From: Chryseobacterium aurantiacum
Lineage (GTDB): Bacteria > Bacteroidota > Bacteroidia > Flavobacteriales > Weeksellaceae
DNA: 64,000 nt
Assembly: GCF_003020585.1 (NCBI RefSeq)
Contig: NZ_PXUE01000005.1
Location: 1-64,000 of the forward strand
Direction of reading: 5' to 3'
Under the pieces are notes generated by a model that was given only the letters and a program-made list of their open reading frames with translations, was not told the DNA's origin and did no database searches. The translations under genes and the position numbers were made by a program. Positions 52,067 through 62,585 of the stretch are shown here, piece after piece (positions within the stretch are counted from its first letter, which is position 1; each line of letters opens with the position of its first letter).

Positions 52067-53341
52067 ATGTTGGATATTTTTGAAAGAATAAAAGAAAATC
52101 CAGGACCTCTTGGACAATTTGCAGATTATGGAGAAGGTTATTTTATTTTCCCAAGATTAGAAGGACCTATCGGCCCTAGAATGCAATTTCAGGGTAGAGA
52201 AGTAATTTTCTGGAGTGCCAATGATTATTTAGGATTGTGTAATCATCCTGAAGTAATAGAAGCGGATGCAAAAGCGGCTGCAGAATATGGAATGTTCTAT
52301 CCTATGGGAGCAAGGGCTATGTCTGGAGAAACAGATCAGCACCTTCAGTTGGAAAGAGAATTGGCAGACTTTGTAAAAAAAGAATCAGCATATTTATTGA
52401 ATTTCGGTTATCAGGGAATGGTTTCTACCATTGATGCCTTGGTAAGCAGAAATGATGTTATTGTATATGATATGGATTCTCATGCCTGCATCGTGGATGG
52501 GGTAAGACTTCATTCCGGTAAGAGATTTACCTACAAGCACAACGATATGGAAAGCCTTGAAAAGAATCTTCAAAGAGCAACAAAGGTTGCCGAAGAAACC
52601 GGAGGAGGTATTTTGGTAATTACTGAAGGCGTTTTCGGAATGAGAGGTCAACAGGGAAAAATCAAGGAGATCTGCGAGCTGAAATCAAAATATCAGTTTA
52701 GATTGTTGGTAGATGATGCTCACGGTTTCGGAACATTAGGTAAAACAGGTGCAGGAGTTGGTGAAGAGCAGGATTGTAATGATCAGATTGATGTATACTT
52801 CTCTACGTTTGCTAAATCAATGGCTGGTTTTGGGGCATTCCTTGCGGGTGACAAAGAAATCATCAGATATCTTAAGTTTAACCTAAGATCACAAATATTT
52901 GCAAAATCTCTTACAATGCCAATGGTAATTGGAGGTTTGAAAAGATTGGAGCTATTGAGATCAAGACCTGAGATCAAGGCTAAGCTTTGGGAAAATGTTG
53001 AAAAACTACAAAGCGGATTAAAAGAGAGAGGATTCAACATTGGGGACACCAATACTTGTGTAACTCCGGTTATGATGCAGGGAACTCCTGTGGAAGCTAC
53101 TCTACTGGTAAAAGATTTAAGAGAAAACTATGGTATTTTCACCTCCGTGGTGGTATATCCTGTAATTCCTAAGGGAATGATTCTTTTAAGGTTAATTCCT
53201 ACCGCTTCCCATACGGATGCAGAGATTAACGAAACTCTGGCCGCATTTGAAGGAATTCATGATAAATTAGTAAGTGGTTACTATAAAGATCAGGAACAAA
53301 AATTACTACAAGAACAAGGATTAAGCTTTAAACCAATTTAA
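52067..53341 (+). CDS. Alpha-oxoamine synthase, probable cysteate fatty-acyltransferase (capnine synthesis)
   Basis: A 424-residue fold type I PLP enzyme of the KBL/AONS/serine palmitoyltransferase group. His139 (DMDSHAC) stacks on PLP, Asp216/His219 are in LLVDDAHGFGTLG, and the Schiff-base Lys250 is in FSTFAKSMAGFGAF. These enzymes condense an acyl thioester with an amino acid. In Flavobacteriia the homologue in this context makes 3-ketocapnine from cysteate and an acyl-ACP, the start of sulfonolipids. The N-terminal extension (ENPGPLGQFADYGEGYFIFP) is absent from short AONS enzymes and resembles serine palmitoyltransferase-like forms. Alternatives are sphinganine-type synthesis or glycine C-acetyltransferase. 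Confidence 0.75.
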   Translation: MLDIFERIKENPGPLGQFADYGEGYFIFPRLEGPIGPRMQFQGREVIFWSANDYLGLCNHPEVIEADAKAAAEYGMFYPMGARAMSGETDQHLQLERELADFVKKESAYLLNFGYQGMVSTIDALVSRNDVIVYDMDSHACIVDGVRLHSGKRFTYKHNDMESLEKNLQRATKVAEETGGGILVITEGVFGMRGQQGKIKEICELKSKYQFRLLVDDAHGFGTLGKTGAGVGEEQDCNDQIDVYFSTFAKSMAGFGAFLAGDKEIIRYLKFNLRSQIFAKSLTMPMVIGGLKRLELLRSRPEIKAKLWENVEKLQSGLKERGFNIGDTNTCVTPVMMQGTPVEATLLVKDLRENYGIFTSVVVYPVIPKGMILLRLIPTASHTDAEINETLAAFEGIHDKLVSGYYKDQEQKLLQEQGLSFKPI

Positions 53342-53357
53342 TCTTTAAACAAAATAA

Positions 53358-53392
53358 AAAAAAACCACTGATTGATTCAGTGGTTTTTTATT
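53358..53392 (+). terminator. Terminator of the oxoamine synthase gene
   Basis: AAAAAACCACTGA and TCAGTGGTTTTTT form a strong stem, 17 bases after the stop codon. Confidence 0.88.
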
Positions 53393-53420
53393 TTAAAAAC
53401 TATAAAAGCTATAAAAACAA

Positions 53421-54299
53421 ATGAAACTCAGGGGTTATATGTTGGGCGTTTTGTCTGCCGTTTCTTATGGATTGATTCCCATTTTTATTCTGCCTATTAA
53501 GCAGGCTCATTTTTCAATGGACATTACCCTGTTTTACAGGTTTTTCTTTTCAGCGTTAATGGTGGGTGGATATCTGATCTATTCCAGACAAAATTTTAAG
53601 GTCAATAAAAAAGAGGCTTTAATATTAGCCATCCTGGGAATATGCTATGCTCTTTCTTCAGAATTTTTATTTATAGGGTATGATTTTCTTACTGCAGGGA
53701 TTGCCTCTACTGTTTTATTTGTCTATCCGGTTATTGTTGCCTTGATCATGTTTTTCTTTTATAAGGAAAAACTGAACCGGTTATCTATAGTCTCTTTACT
53801 TCTTGCCTTTGCAGGGGTAATTGTTTTGTGTCTTAAAGGAAATGGACTGGAGATTAATTTTGCTGGCTTGGGAATTGTGATGCTGAGCGCTCTTTTTTAT
53901 GCACTGTACATGGTGATCGTCAATAAGTCTAATCTTAAGGTATCCGGGTTTAAGCTCACTTTTTACTCCATGCTTTTTACTTCCATGTTCTTTATGACAA
54001 AAGCTGTAATAGGCAATCAGTCTTTCGCTATTCCTTCAACGGCGATCTTTCTCAACTTCCTTATTTTTGCTTTTCTTACTACGGTTATCTCCAGTCTTTG
54101 CCTGGTATATGCCATTAAAAATATAGGTTCTACACCCGTTGCCATTTTAGGAGCTTTGGAGCCGGTAGTTGCAGTCATGGTAAGCGTATTGATATTTCAT
54201 GAAAACTTCACAACTAATTTATTGATCGGTATTACGCTTATTCTGCTGGGAGTTATTCTGAATGTGGTTTCTGACCGAAGAAAAGTAAGTCATATTTAA
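53421..54299 (+). CDS. EamA-family (DMT) transporter
   Basis: A 292-residue membrane protein with ten predicted helices arranged as two EamA repeats (about residues 5-135 and 150-285). Typical pieces are LSAVSYGLIPIFILPI at the first helix, ASTVLFVYPVIVALI, and GALEPVVAVMVSVLIFHE in the ninth. Members export amino acids or other metabolites. The substrate cannot be predicted. It is probably monocistronic, between two terminators. Confidence 0.88.
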   Translation: MKLRGYMLGVLSAVSYGLIPIFILPIKQAHFSMDITLFYRFFFSALMVGGYLIYSRQNFKVNKKEALILAILGICYALSSEFLFIGYDFLTAGIASTVLFVYPVIVALIMFFFYKEKLNRLSIVSLLLAFAGVIVLCLKGNGLEINFAGLGIVMLSALFYALYMVIVNKSNLKVSGFKLTFYSMLFTSMFFMTKAVIGNQSFAIPSTAIFLNFLIFAFLTTVISSLCLVYAIKNIGSTPVAILGALEPVVAVMVSVLIFHENFTTNLLIGITLILLGVILNVVSDRRKVSHI

Positions 54300-54323
54300 A
54301 AATGTTATTTTCTAACTATATAT

Positions 54324-54351
54324 AAAAGCCGGACCAAAGAGTTCCGGCTTT
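54324..54351 (+). terminator. Terminator of the EamA transporter gene
   Basis: AAAGCCGGA and TCCGGCTTT form a 9-bp stem around a 9-base loop, followed by an A/T-rich tail, 25 bases after the stop. Confidence 0.85.
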
Positions 54352-54632
54352 ATTATTTTACAATAAAAAGATCAATTATTACTGTTTATTATAAACAAGA
54401 TATCACTATAAAATAGTACGCTGTCTTAGTTATTCCAACATTATAAGATTTTATTATTATGGATGGATATACCGGGATTATCAATACTGATAATACACAG
54501 AAAAAATCAATTCCAATACTCTAAAAAATATTTGAAAATAAATTTAACTTTCTGAAATAGCACGATTTATCTGCTTATATTGCATCTATCTATTTTTAAT
54601 AATAATCCACCTTTTTCTATAGAGATTTATAG
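54352..54632. other. AT-rich intergenic region
   Basis: Some 280 bases between the transporter terminator and the next gene. It holds no open frame of note and no strong dyad. The promoter of the beta-helix protein gene must lie here. Confidence 0.5.
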
Positions 54633-55400
54633 GTGCCATATAGTACACAAATGATGAATGAACTGCAACAACTCACAAAAGATCAATTATATAACAAGCT
54701 CAAAAACAGGTCTGAAAACTTTAATGCCACTGTTTGTACCGCCTTGGAAAATACCCTGTTTGATGAACATTCTTTAAGTGATGAAGATCTTTCAGAATTC
54801 CTTCAAATGCTGGATGAAGAAACAGTAGAAAAAATAAAAGAAGCTTCCACAGAAGTAAATGACGAAGAAGATTACCCAAACATTGTCCTCGCAGAAAGCA
54901 AAAGCATAACCACCTCTCTGGATGTAACCACACAAAATGGAGAAGGATATAAAATTGTTCTTATTGAACATGATATTAATCTATCCGGAAACCTTTTTAT
55001 TGAAGAATATATTGTCCTTATTATAACTGGAAATATAAAAGCTAAAAATATCATTGTCAACGGATCACTTTACTGCTCAGGAAATGTTACCTGTAATGTT
55101 TTGTTTGGAGCTTCTTCCAATGACAACGAAACCCATATTGAAAGAAATATTTCTTCAGTGCTCATTGCCGAGAATGGACATTATACCGTTGCCAAAGGAA
55201 ATATTCATTCAAAATATTTGATTAGCTTTCATAACGAAATAGAAGGAAAATCAGGTCGGTTTATTGAAAATCCAAGTCTGGAAGTAGCAGATGATATTAA
55301 GCAGCTAAATCCTGAAATGATAGATGAAGATGGCTATTTTGACGAAGATGCTTTCTTGAATCTTATTAATATTCACCCTGTAGAAACCCTGTTTAAGTAA
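54633..55400 (+). CDS. Hypothetical acidic protein with a bactofilin-like beta-helix segment
   Basis: A 255-residue (GTG start) or 249-residue (ATG at 54651) soluble protein; neither start has a clear ribosome site. The N-terminal 80 residues are helical and acidic (LSDEDLSEFLQMLDEETVEK). The middle (about 105-150) has short alternating strands, INLSGNLFIEEYIVLIITGN and IKAKNIIVNGSLYCSGNVTC, spaced like turns of a right-handed beta-helix as in polymer-forming (bactofilin-like) proteins. There is no signal peptide. It is unrecognised overall. Cytoskeletal, scaffold or immunity roles are all possible. Confidence 0.65.
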   Translation: MPYSTQMMNELQQLTKDQLYNKLKNRSENFNATVCTALENTLFDEHSLSDEDLSEFLQMLDEETVEKIKEASTEVNDEEDYPNIVLAESKSITTSLDVTTQNGEGYKIVLIEHDINLSGNLFIEEYIVLIITGNIKAKNIIVNGSLYCSGNVTCNVLFGASSNDNETHIERNISSVLIAENGHYTVAKGNIHSKYLISFHNEIEGKSGRFIENPSLEVADDIKQLNPEMIDEDGYFDEDAFLNLINIHPVETLFK

Positions 55401-55483
55401 TAAAGAATCCGTATCCTCCGGGAACCTGTTTTCTTTCAGCTTATAATCAATGCAAAAAATTTTTTTCTGAAAAAACTTTAGAA

Positions 55484-55491
55484 TAACTTTG
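55484..55491 (+). promoter_or_regulatory. Putative -7 element of the radical SAM gene
   Basis: TAACTTTG followed by CA, only 14 bases before the TTG start at 55505, implying an almost leaderless transcript. The -33 position reads TTT, not TTG. Confidence 0.45.
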
Positions 55492-55504
55492 CAAAAAATT
55501 TCTG

Positions 55505-57694
55505 TTGAAAGACCTGCTTCTTATTACCCCGCCTTTTACCCAACTTAACACTCCTTACCCTGCAACTGCTTATATTAAAGGATTTTTAAATACTAAAAAT
55601 ATTTCCAGTTATCAAATTGATTTAGGAATAGATGTTATTTTAGAGTTATTTTCAAAAGACGGGCTTCAAAAGGTATTCAACAAAGAAATTAATCTTCAGG
55701 ATACATCTGAAAATTCGCAGAGAATTTATGCACTAAGAGAGGAATATTTAAAAACCATAGATCAGGTTATCCCCTTTTTGCAAGGTAAAAGTCCTACTCT
55801 GGCAAGACAGATCTGCAGTATGAATTTTCTGCCGGAAGCTTCCCGTTTTAACCAATTGGATGACATGGAATTTGCTTTCGGAAATATGGGTTTGCAGGAT
55901 AAAGCAAAACATTTGGTAACTCTTTATTTAGAAGATATATCCGATTATATTGTTGAAAATATAGATTCAGATTTTGGATTCAGCAGATATGCAGAACGTC
56001 TTGGAAAAAGTGCAAATTCCTTTGATGAATTATATTCAAAATTAACTGATCAGCAGACCTTTATTGATGAATTTACATTAAAAATTCTTCATGAAAAAAT
56101 AGAGGCTGTTCAACCAAAATTAATTTGTTTTTCAATTCCTTTTCCTGGAAATTTATACTCTGCTTTCCGATGTGCCCAGTTTGTAAAACAAAATTTCCCA
56201 CACATTAAAATAGCAATGGGTGGTGGATTTCCCAATACAGAATTAAGGGAAATCAAAGATCAAAGAGTATTTGAGTTTTTTGATTTCATTACCCTTGATG
56301 ATGGCGAATTACCTATTGAACTTCTCTGTCAAAACCTGGAAGTACAACCGGAAACAGCAGAATACAAAAGAACATTTTTAATTGAAAATCAAGAAGTTGT
56401 TTACAAGAACAATTCTAAGAGACACGATTATAAACAGGCAGATATCGGAACACCGGATTATACTGACCTAAAATTAGATCAATACATTTCTGTAATTGAA
56501 ATCGCCAATCCTATGCATAGCTTATGGAGCGACGGAAGATGGAATAAACTGACGATGGCTCATGGATGCTACTGGGGAAAATGTACTTTCTGTGATATTT
56601 CCTTAGATTACATTAAAATATACGAACCTATTTCAGCCAAAATTCTCGTAGACAGAATGGAAGAACTGATCCAGACAACTGGTGAAACCGGATTCCATTT
56701 CGTAGATGAGGCAGCACCACCCGCTTTGATGCGCGAAGTAGCACTGGAGATTCTTCGAAGAAATCTTGTGGTTACCTGGTGGACTAATATTCGTTTTGAG
56801 AAAAGCTTCACTAAAGATTTATGTTTTTTATTAAAGCTTTCAGGTTGCGTTGCAGTTTCCGGAGGATTAGAAGTCGCAAGTGATCGTCTCTTAAAATTAA
56901 TTGATAAGGGAATTTCTGTAGAACAAGTGGCAAAGGTAACAAGAAATTTTACCGAAGCCGGAATTATGATTCATGCTTACTTGATGTATGGCTACCCAAC
57001 GCAGACCGTTCAGGAAACAATTGATTCTATGGAAATGATTCGCCAGCTATTTGAAATGGGAATTTTGCAGAGTGGTTTTTGGCATCAGTTTGCAATGACC
57101 GCTCATTCACCTGTCGGATTGAACCCTGAAGAATTTGGAGTTACTCCAATCAAGCAGGAAATTTTATTTGCTAATAATGATATTGATTTTACAGACAAAA
57201 CCGGAATCAATCATGGTAAATTTAGTTCAGGTTTAAAAAAGTCTTTATTCAATTATATGCACGGAATTAATTTCGAGCTTCCGCTTCAGGAATGGTTTGA
57301 TTTTAAAATTCCGAGAACAACCATCCATCCCGATTATATACACGACAGTTTATTGGAAGAGGAAGATTTTAAATTTAAAGGAAATTCAAAAGTTGTCTTT
57401 TTGACCAAAAATGTAATCGCTGAGAATCGCATAAAAAATAAAAAGAAATACTCTGGTACATATACGCTTCTTACATTCCACTTAAAAACCAATATTATAA
57501 AGGTAGAATTGGAAGAAGATAAAGCAACATGGCTAATGAATGTCTTAGAAGAGAATTCTATAGAAAATCTAAAAAAACCTACAGTTCAGCAACTTAAGAA
57601 TCAATTTGAAGAAAATTTCGAGGATTTTGAACTATTTTGGTTCTCAAAGCCAATGCAGCAATTAAAGGAAAATGGGGTGATTTTGAGTTTATAA
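55505..57694 (+). CDS. B12-binding-domain radical SAM protein with CX4CX2C cluster motif
   Basis: A 729-residue enzyme. The N-terminal region (DLLLITPPFTQLNTPYPATA and PKLICFSIPFPG...IAMGGGFPN) fits a cobalamin-binding-like Rossmann fold as in B12 radical SAM enzymes. The radical SAM domain follows, with cluster cysteines Cys355, Cys360 and Cys363 in HGCYWGKCTFCDIS. The spacing is CX4CX2C rather than the usual CX3CX2C. Later come FHFVDEAAPPALM and a C-terminal 150-residue domain of unknown type. The start is TTG directly after a -7-type box. The substrate is unknown; there is no adjacent peptide precursor gene. Confidence 0.82.
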   Translation: MKDLLLITPPFTQLNTPYPATAYIKGFLNTKNISSYQIDLGIDVILELFSKDGLQKVFNKEINLQDTSENSQRIYALREEYLKTIDQVIPFLQGKSPTLARQICSMNFLPEASRFNQLDDMEFAFGNMGLQDKAKHLVTLYLEDISDYIVENIDSDFGFSRYAERLGKSANSFDELYSKLTDQQTFIDEFTLKILHEKIEAVQPKLICFSIPFPGNLYSAFRCAQFVKQNFPHIKIAMGGGFPNTELREIKDQRVFEFFDFITLDDGELPIELLCQNLEVQPETAEYKRTFLIENQEVVYKNNSKRHDYKQADIGTPDYTDLKLDQYISVIEIANPMHSLWSDGRWNKLTMAHGCYWGKCTFCDISLDYIKIYEPISAKILVDRMEELIQTTGETGFHFVDEAAPPALMREVALEILRRNLVVTWWTNIRFEKSFTKDLCFLLKLSGCVAVSGGLEVASDRLLKLIDKGISVEQVAKVTRNFTEAGIMIHAYLMYGYPTQTVQETIDSMEMIRQLFEMGILQSGFWHQFAMTAHSPVGLNPEEFGVTPIKQEILFANNDIDFTDKTGINHGKFSSGLKKSLFNYMHGINFELPLQEWFDFKIPRTTIHPDYIHDSLLEEEDFKFKGNSKVVFLTKNVIAENRIKNKKKYSGTYTLLTFHLKTNIIKVELEEDKATWLMNVLEENSIENLKKPTVQQLKNQFEENFEDFELFWFSKPMQQLKENGVILSL

Positions 57695-57820
57695 AAAGAT
57701 TCGGATTTTTTTCAGAGATTTTAAAAATTCGGGTGATTTTTCTTAAAAACAGGAAATAGCTACCCTTTTTGTCTTTCTGAAGAAATCTAACTAAGGATTT
57801 AAAATAACAATATAAAAGAA

Positions 57821-57851
57821 AAACCTTGAAATAGTCTTTCAAGGTTTTTTT
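57821..57851 (+). terminator. Terminator of the radical SAM gene region
   Basis: AAACCTTGAA and TTCAAGGTTT form a stem with a short loop and a T run, about 125 bases after the stop. Confidence 0.8.
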
Positions 57852-57901
57852 ATTTTTAAGTTTGGGCTAAATTATTCTATTCTTATTAAATATTCCATCA
57901 A

Positions 57902-58720
57902 TTAATTAGGTGTATCTTTTGAAACAGGCCCCACTGTTACTTTTTCCTGTATTTTAATAAAATTGGGGTCCATCATCGCCATACGTTCAGCAATAGCTTT
58001 ATAAGTTGGATATTTCAGAATAGATGCTCTTCCTGACATTTCTTTGTATACCACAAAAGATTTACCTCCGGCTGTTTTCAGTTGCTTCGTTGTTGTAATA
58101 TATTTTCCAATATATTTACTTTTAGCATCATAGATCTCAATATCGATAAAGGTTTTATCTACTATCTTATCATCTGATCCAAAGCTTACCGGTAAATTGG
58201 TAAAATATCCTACAGGAACACCATTGCTTAAGATCTCACCCACTTTGTTTACCTCAAGATTAAGTTTATCTATTTTTTTTCTGGTTGTATAGGCATCTTT
58301 CGTTTTATTATCCAGCTTTCTTTTTGGTACATTTGAAAATAGTTCATCAAGGGTTTTCACATTGATTCCTTTATTATCAATGATTTTAAGACCTTTCACA
58401 CAGGTATATACTGCGGACTTTTCTTCTCCGGAAAATGCAGAAGGTGAAATATAATCCAGCTCTATGGTTTTATCTCTGTTATATACTCTATTAATCTGTA
58501 TATAGCTGTCTCTCACTGAGTCTACAATACTTTTATCAATAAACTTTATGGTATACAGTGGTGTTTCCTTCAAATCCATAAAAGTATATTCATTGGATTT
58601 ATTGGAAATTTTGGCAACCGGAATCCCATCTAAATTGATAATTCCTCTTTTGGTCTTAATATTCTGGGCATTAAGAAAAAGGCCCAGTATTGTAAAGAAT
58701 ATGATTGTACTTCTCTTCAT
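57902..58720 (-). CDS. Hypothetical secreted protein
   Basis: A 272-residue protein with a signal peptide (STIIFFTILGLFLNAQ). The mature part is rich in short beta-strands and lysine, with RGIINLDGIPVAKISNKSNEY at its start, a pattern also repeated as LSNGVPVGYFTNLPVSFGSD near residue 165. No enzyme motif is visible. It resembles the many Chryseobacterium exported proteins of unknown function. It lies between the radical SAM gene (convergent) and the atpC terminator. Confidence 0.7.
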   Translation of the reverse strand: MKRSTIIFFTILGLFLNAQNIKTKRGIINLDGIPVAKISNKSNEYTFMDLKETPLYTIKFIDKSIVDSVRDSYIQINRVYNRDKTIELDYISPSAFSGEEKSAVYTCVKGLKIIDNKGINVKTLDELFSNVPKRKLDNKTKDAYTTRKKIDKLNLEVNKVGEILSNGVPVGYFTNLPVSFGSDDKIVDKTFIDIEIYDAKSKYIGKYITTTKQLKTAGGKSFVVYKEMSGRASILKYPTYKAIAERMAMMDPNFIKIQEKVTVGPVSKDTPN

Positions 58721-58744
58721 AGAATCAAATTTTTACATGAAATA

Positions 58745-58776
58745 AAAAAAGTGTAACCAAAGTTACACTTTTTTGA
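58745..58776 (-). terminator. Terminator of the atpD-atpC transcript
   Basis: AAAAAAGTGTAAC and GTTACACTTTTTT form a perfect 13-bp stem around CAAA, 24 bases after the atpC stop on the minus strand. Confidence 0.9.
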
Positions 58777-58800
58777 AAATATATTTAGCTTTTCATTTAA

Positions 58801-59082
58801 TTATTCACAAAGGATGATTCCTTTATTATGATTAAATTCTACAACACCGCTTTTAATAGAATAAGAAAAAACAGAGTCTTTATCGTTTTCTTTGGTTAAG
58901 TTTTTAGCATAAGCTTCATCTACAGAATTAGCAAATAACTTTACTTTACCACCGATTAAAGAAGAAACGATTCCTGCGTGGTTTTTCATGATGTGGAATT
59001 CACCATTTTTTCCAGGCAATAATACTGAGTTTACCTCTCCTTCAAAAACTACGTATTCTGGTGTTAAAATTTTTATATTCAT
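58801..59082 (-). CDS. atpC: F1F0 ATP synthase subunit epsilon
   Basis: A 93-residue epsilon subunit, only the N-terminal beta-sandwich (MNIKILTPEYVVFEGEVNSV, PGKNGEFHIMKNHAG). The C-terminal helical hairpin that inhibits the enzyme in E. coli is absent, as is usual in Bacteroidota. It follows atpD after 89 bp; that spacer holds three TTTCAGA repeats (59102-59122). Together with beta it is encoded apart from the main atp operon. Confidence 0.93.
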   Translation of the reverse strand: MNIKILTPEYVVFEGEVNSVLLPGKNGEFHIMKNHAGIVSSLIGGKVKLFANSVDEAYAKNLTKENDKDSVFSYSIKSGVVEFNHNKGIILCE

Positions 59083-59171
59083 TTTAATTTAGATTTGAAG
59101 ATTTCAGATTTCAGATTTCAGACAACCTTAAAGTCTCATGTCTAGTATCTGATATCTTTATGTCTAATTTA

Positions 59172-60730
<1,559 letters not shown>

Positions 60731-60941
60731 TTGGTAAAAAAAAGATTTTTATCATGCTTTTACAGATATTATGAAGTTCTTATTTTAATATGTAAAATTC
60801 AATGTTTTTCCCTATATTAGGAAGCTAATTTATATATTACGAAATTAGCTTATCTACTTTATTATATAATAGCCCCTTCATTTTAATATATTTCATTTTC
60901 AAATTTTCGGATTCCCTCCCTCACATTCAAAATAAAGGCTT

Positions 60942-60949
60942 TATATTTG
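60942..60949 (+). promoter_or_regulatory. Putative -7 element of ribF
   Basis: TATATTTG followed by CAG, 20 bases before the TTG start of ribF. No TTG is present at -33. Confidence 0.5.
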
Positions 60950-60968
60950 CAGTCAAAATTTTTCCGTT

Positions 60969-61889
60969 TTGAAAGTTTTCAAGAATTTTAAAGATTATTC
61001 CTCTCAGAAGCCTCTAGCATTGTCTTTAGGTATGTTTGACGGAGTACATCTTGGGCATAAAAGTATTATAGATGAGTTAATTAAGGTAGGTACAGAAAAC
61101 AATCTGGAAACTGCCATTCTTACTTTTTGGCCTCATCCAAGATTTGTTTTTAATCCCAATGAGGATCTAAAACTTCTGAATACCATAGAGGAAAAGAAAG
61201 AACTGATTGAAAAGTATAGCATCGATAATTTATTTCTGAAAGAATTTGATGAAGAATTCAGAAATTTAACAGGAGAAGAGTTTGTTCGCCAAATTTTAAT
61301 TGACAAGCTTAATGTAAAATACCTTATTATAGGCTACGACCACTCTTTCGGAAAAAATAAAAGTGGAAATTTTGAACTTCTTCAAAAACTTTCTAAAGAA
61401 CTTGACTTTGAGGTTGAACAAATGGAAGCCATTAATATTCATGAAAATAACATCAGCTCTACCAAGGTTCGTAATGCGCTTTTAACAGGAAATATTAAAG
61501 AGGCAAATGAAATGTTGGGATATTCTTTCCCTGTTTCAGGAACGGTTGTTCATGGCAAGAAAATAGGAAGAACAATTGGTTATCCAACGGCTAATATTGA
61601 TACAGAATCTATCAAGCTTTTACCTAAAAAAGGCGCCTACATTGTTGAAGTTGAAGTAAAAGGACAACAATATAAAGGAATGCTGAGCATTGGAACCAAT
61701 CCTACAGTAAACGGAGAAAAACTAACTGTTGAAGTATATATCCTTGATTTTGAAAGCGATATCTATGATGAAAAAATTACTGTAAGATTCAGAGATTTTC
61801 TTCATGATGAAATTAAGTTTGAAGGATTGGAAAAGCTTATTGAAAGGCTGGACGAAGATAAAAGACTCACAAAGGAGTTTAATTTTTAA
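60969..61889 (+). CDS. ribF: Bifunctional riboflavin kinase / FAD synthetase
   Basis: Phosphorylates riboflavin to FMN and adenylates FMN to FAD. The 306-residue protein has an N-terminal FAD synthetase domain (LGMFDGVHLGHKSII, YDHSFGKNKSGN, ISSTKVRNALL) and a C-terminal flavokinase domain (GTVVHGKKIGRTIGYPTANI, GMLSIGTNPTV). The start is TTG, giving the conserved N-terminal strand before SLGMFDGVH; no suitable ATG exists. It is monocistronic with its own promoter box and terminator. Confidence 0.96.
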   Translation: MKVFKNFKDYSSQKPLALSLGMFDGVHLGHKSIIDELIKVGTENNLETAILTFWPHPRFVFNPNEDLKLLNTIEEKKELIEKYSIDNLFLKEFDEEFRNLTGEEFVRQILIDKLNVKYLIIGYDHSFGKNKSGNFELLQKLSKELDFEVEQMEAINIHENNISSTKVRNALLTGNIKEANEMLGYSFPVSGTVVHGKKIGRTIGYPTANIDTESIKLLPKKGAYIVEVEVKGQQYKGMLSIGTNPTVNGEKLTVEVYILDFESDIYDEKITVRFRDFLHDEIKFEGLEKLIERLDEDKRLTKEFNF

Positions 61890-61894
61890 GATAT

Positions 61895-61930
61895 AAAAAA
61901 GGGCTATTCATTAATGAGTAGCCCTTTTTG
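61895..61930. terminator. Bidirectional terminator
   Basis: AAAAAAGGGCTA and TAGCCCTTTTT form a stem extended by TTCATTAATGA, between the convergent ribF and lipoprotein genes. Confidence 0.88.
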
Positions 61931-61933
61931 TGT

Positions 61934-62416
61934 TTATTTTAAAACTTTTAAGTAGATTTTCTGTGTTTCATTGTTCAGTTTCACGTTAGGAAATTGCTTG
62001 TCATAATCAATGAATATATCTCCTTTCTGATCTGCTTTTCCGTTACCGTCAGAATCCCAACTCACAGTAACATAATATTTAACAGGCCCCATAGGTTTAG
62101 GTGTGATTTTAGTATCAGCATCTTTGGGTACTGGCAAATCTATGGTAAATGGCACAGATTTTTGCTCGTACTCTTTTTCAGTAATGAGAGTGGCCGGAGC
62201 ATCTGCCAGTCTTTCATCGGCTCCATACAAACTTACCTTAAGCTTTGGATTCTTAATTGTAAAGCTTTCTGTTCCGGAGAATTCTATTTTAAGGTTGTCA
62301 GAAGAACTGCTATCTGCCACCGAAGTAGAAGCAGCCGTCGTTTTCTGGTCTGCCTTATTACAGCTTGATAACATTAATGTACCCGCTGCCATGAATAATA
62401 AAAGGTGATTTTTCAT
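61934..62416 (-). CDS. Hypothetical lipoprotein
   Basis: A 160-residue secreted lipoprotein. The signal peptide ends in the lipobox LMLSSCN (Cys19), followed by a Ser/Thr-rich linker to about residue 42 and a beta-sandwich-like domain (SFTIKNPKLKVSLYGADE, PVKYYVTVSWDSDGNGKAD). DSDGNGKAD could bind calcium. It has some resemblance to YbaY-type lipoproteins, which I do not consider secure. It is monocistronic. Confidence 0.72.
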   Translation of the reverse strand: MKNHLLLFMAAGTLMLSSCNKADQKTTAASTSVADSSSSDNLKIEFSGTESFTIKNPKLKVSLYGADERLADAPATLITEKEYEQKSVPFTIDLPVPKDADTKITPKPMGPVKYYVTVSWDSDGNGKADQKGDIFIDYDKQFPNVKLNNETQKIYLKVLK

Positions 62417-62545
62417 GTGTTCTTTATTATGTTAATATTAATTGACTTATTTCACTCATAATGGATAACAAAATCCATACCCAGATGATTAGGTTATTAT
62501 TTTATGATGAATAATTTTAATATTGATTTCTATTTGGAGTAAAAT

Positions 62546-62572
62546 AAAACCAGATCGTATAATCTGGTTTTA
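62546..62572 (-). terminator. Terminator of the transglutaminase-domain gene
   Basis: AAAACCAGAT and ATCTGGTTTT form a perfect 10-bp stem around CGTATA, 14 bases after the stop codon on the minus strand. Confidence 0.85.
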
Positions 62573-62585
62573 AGTTTAATAGTCT

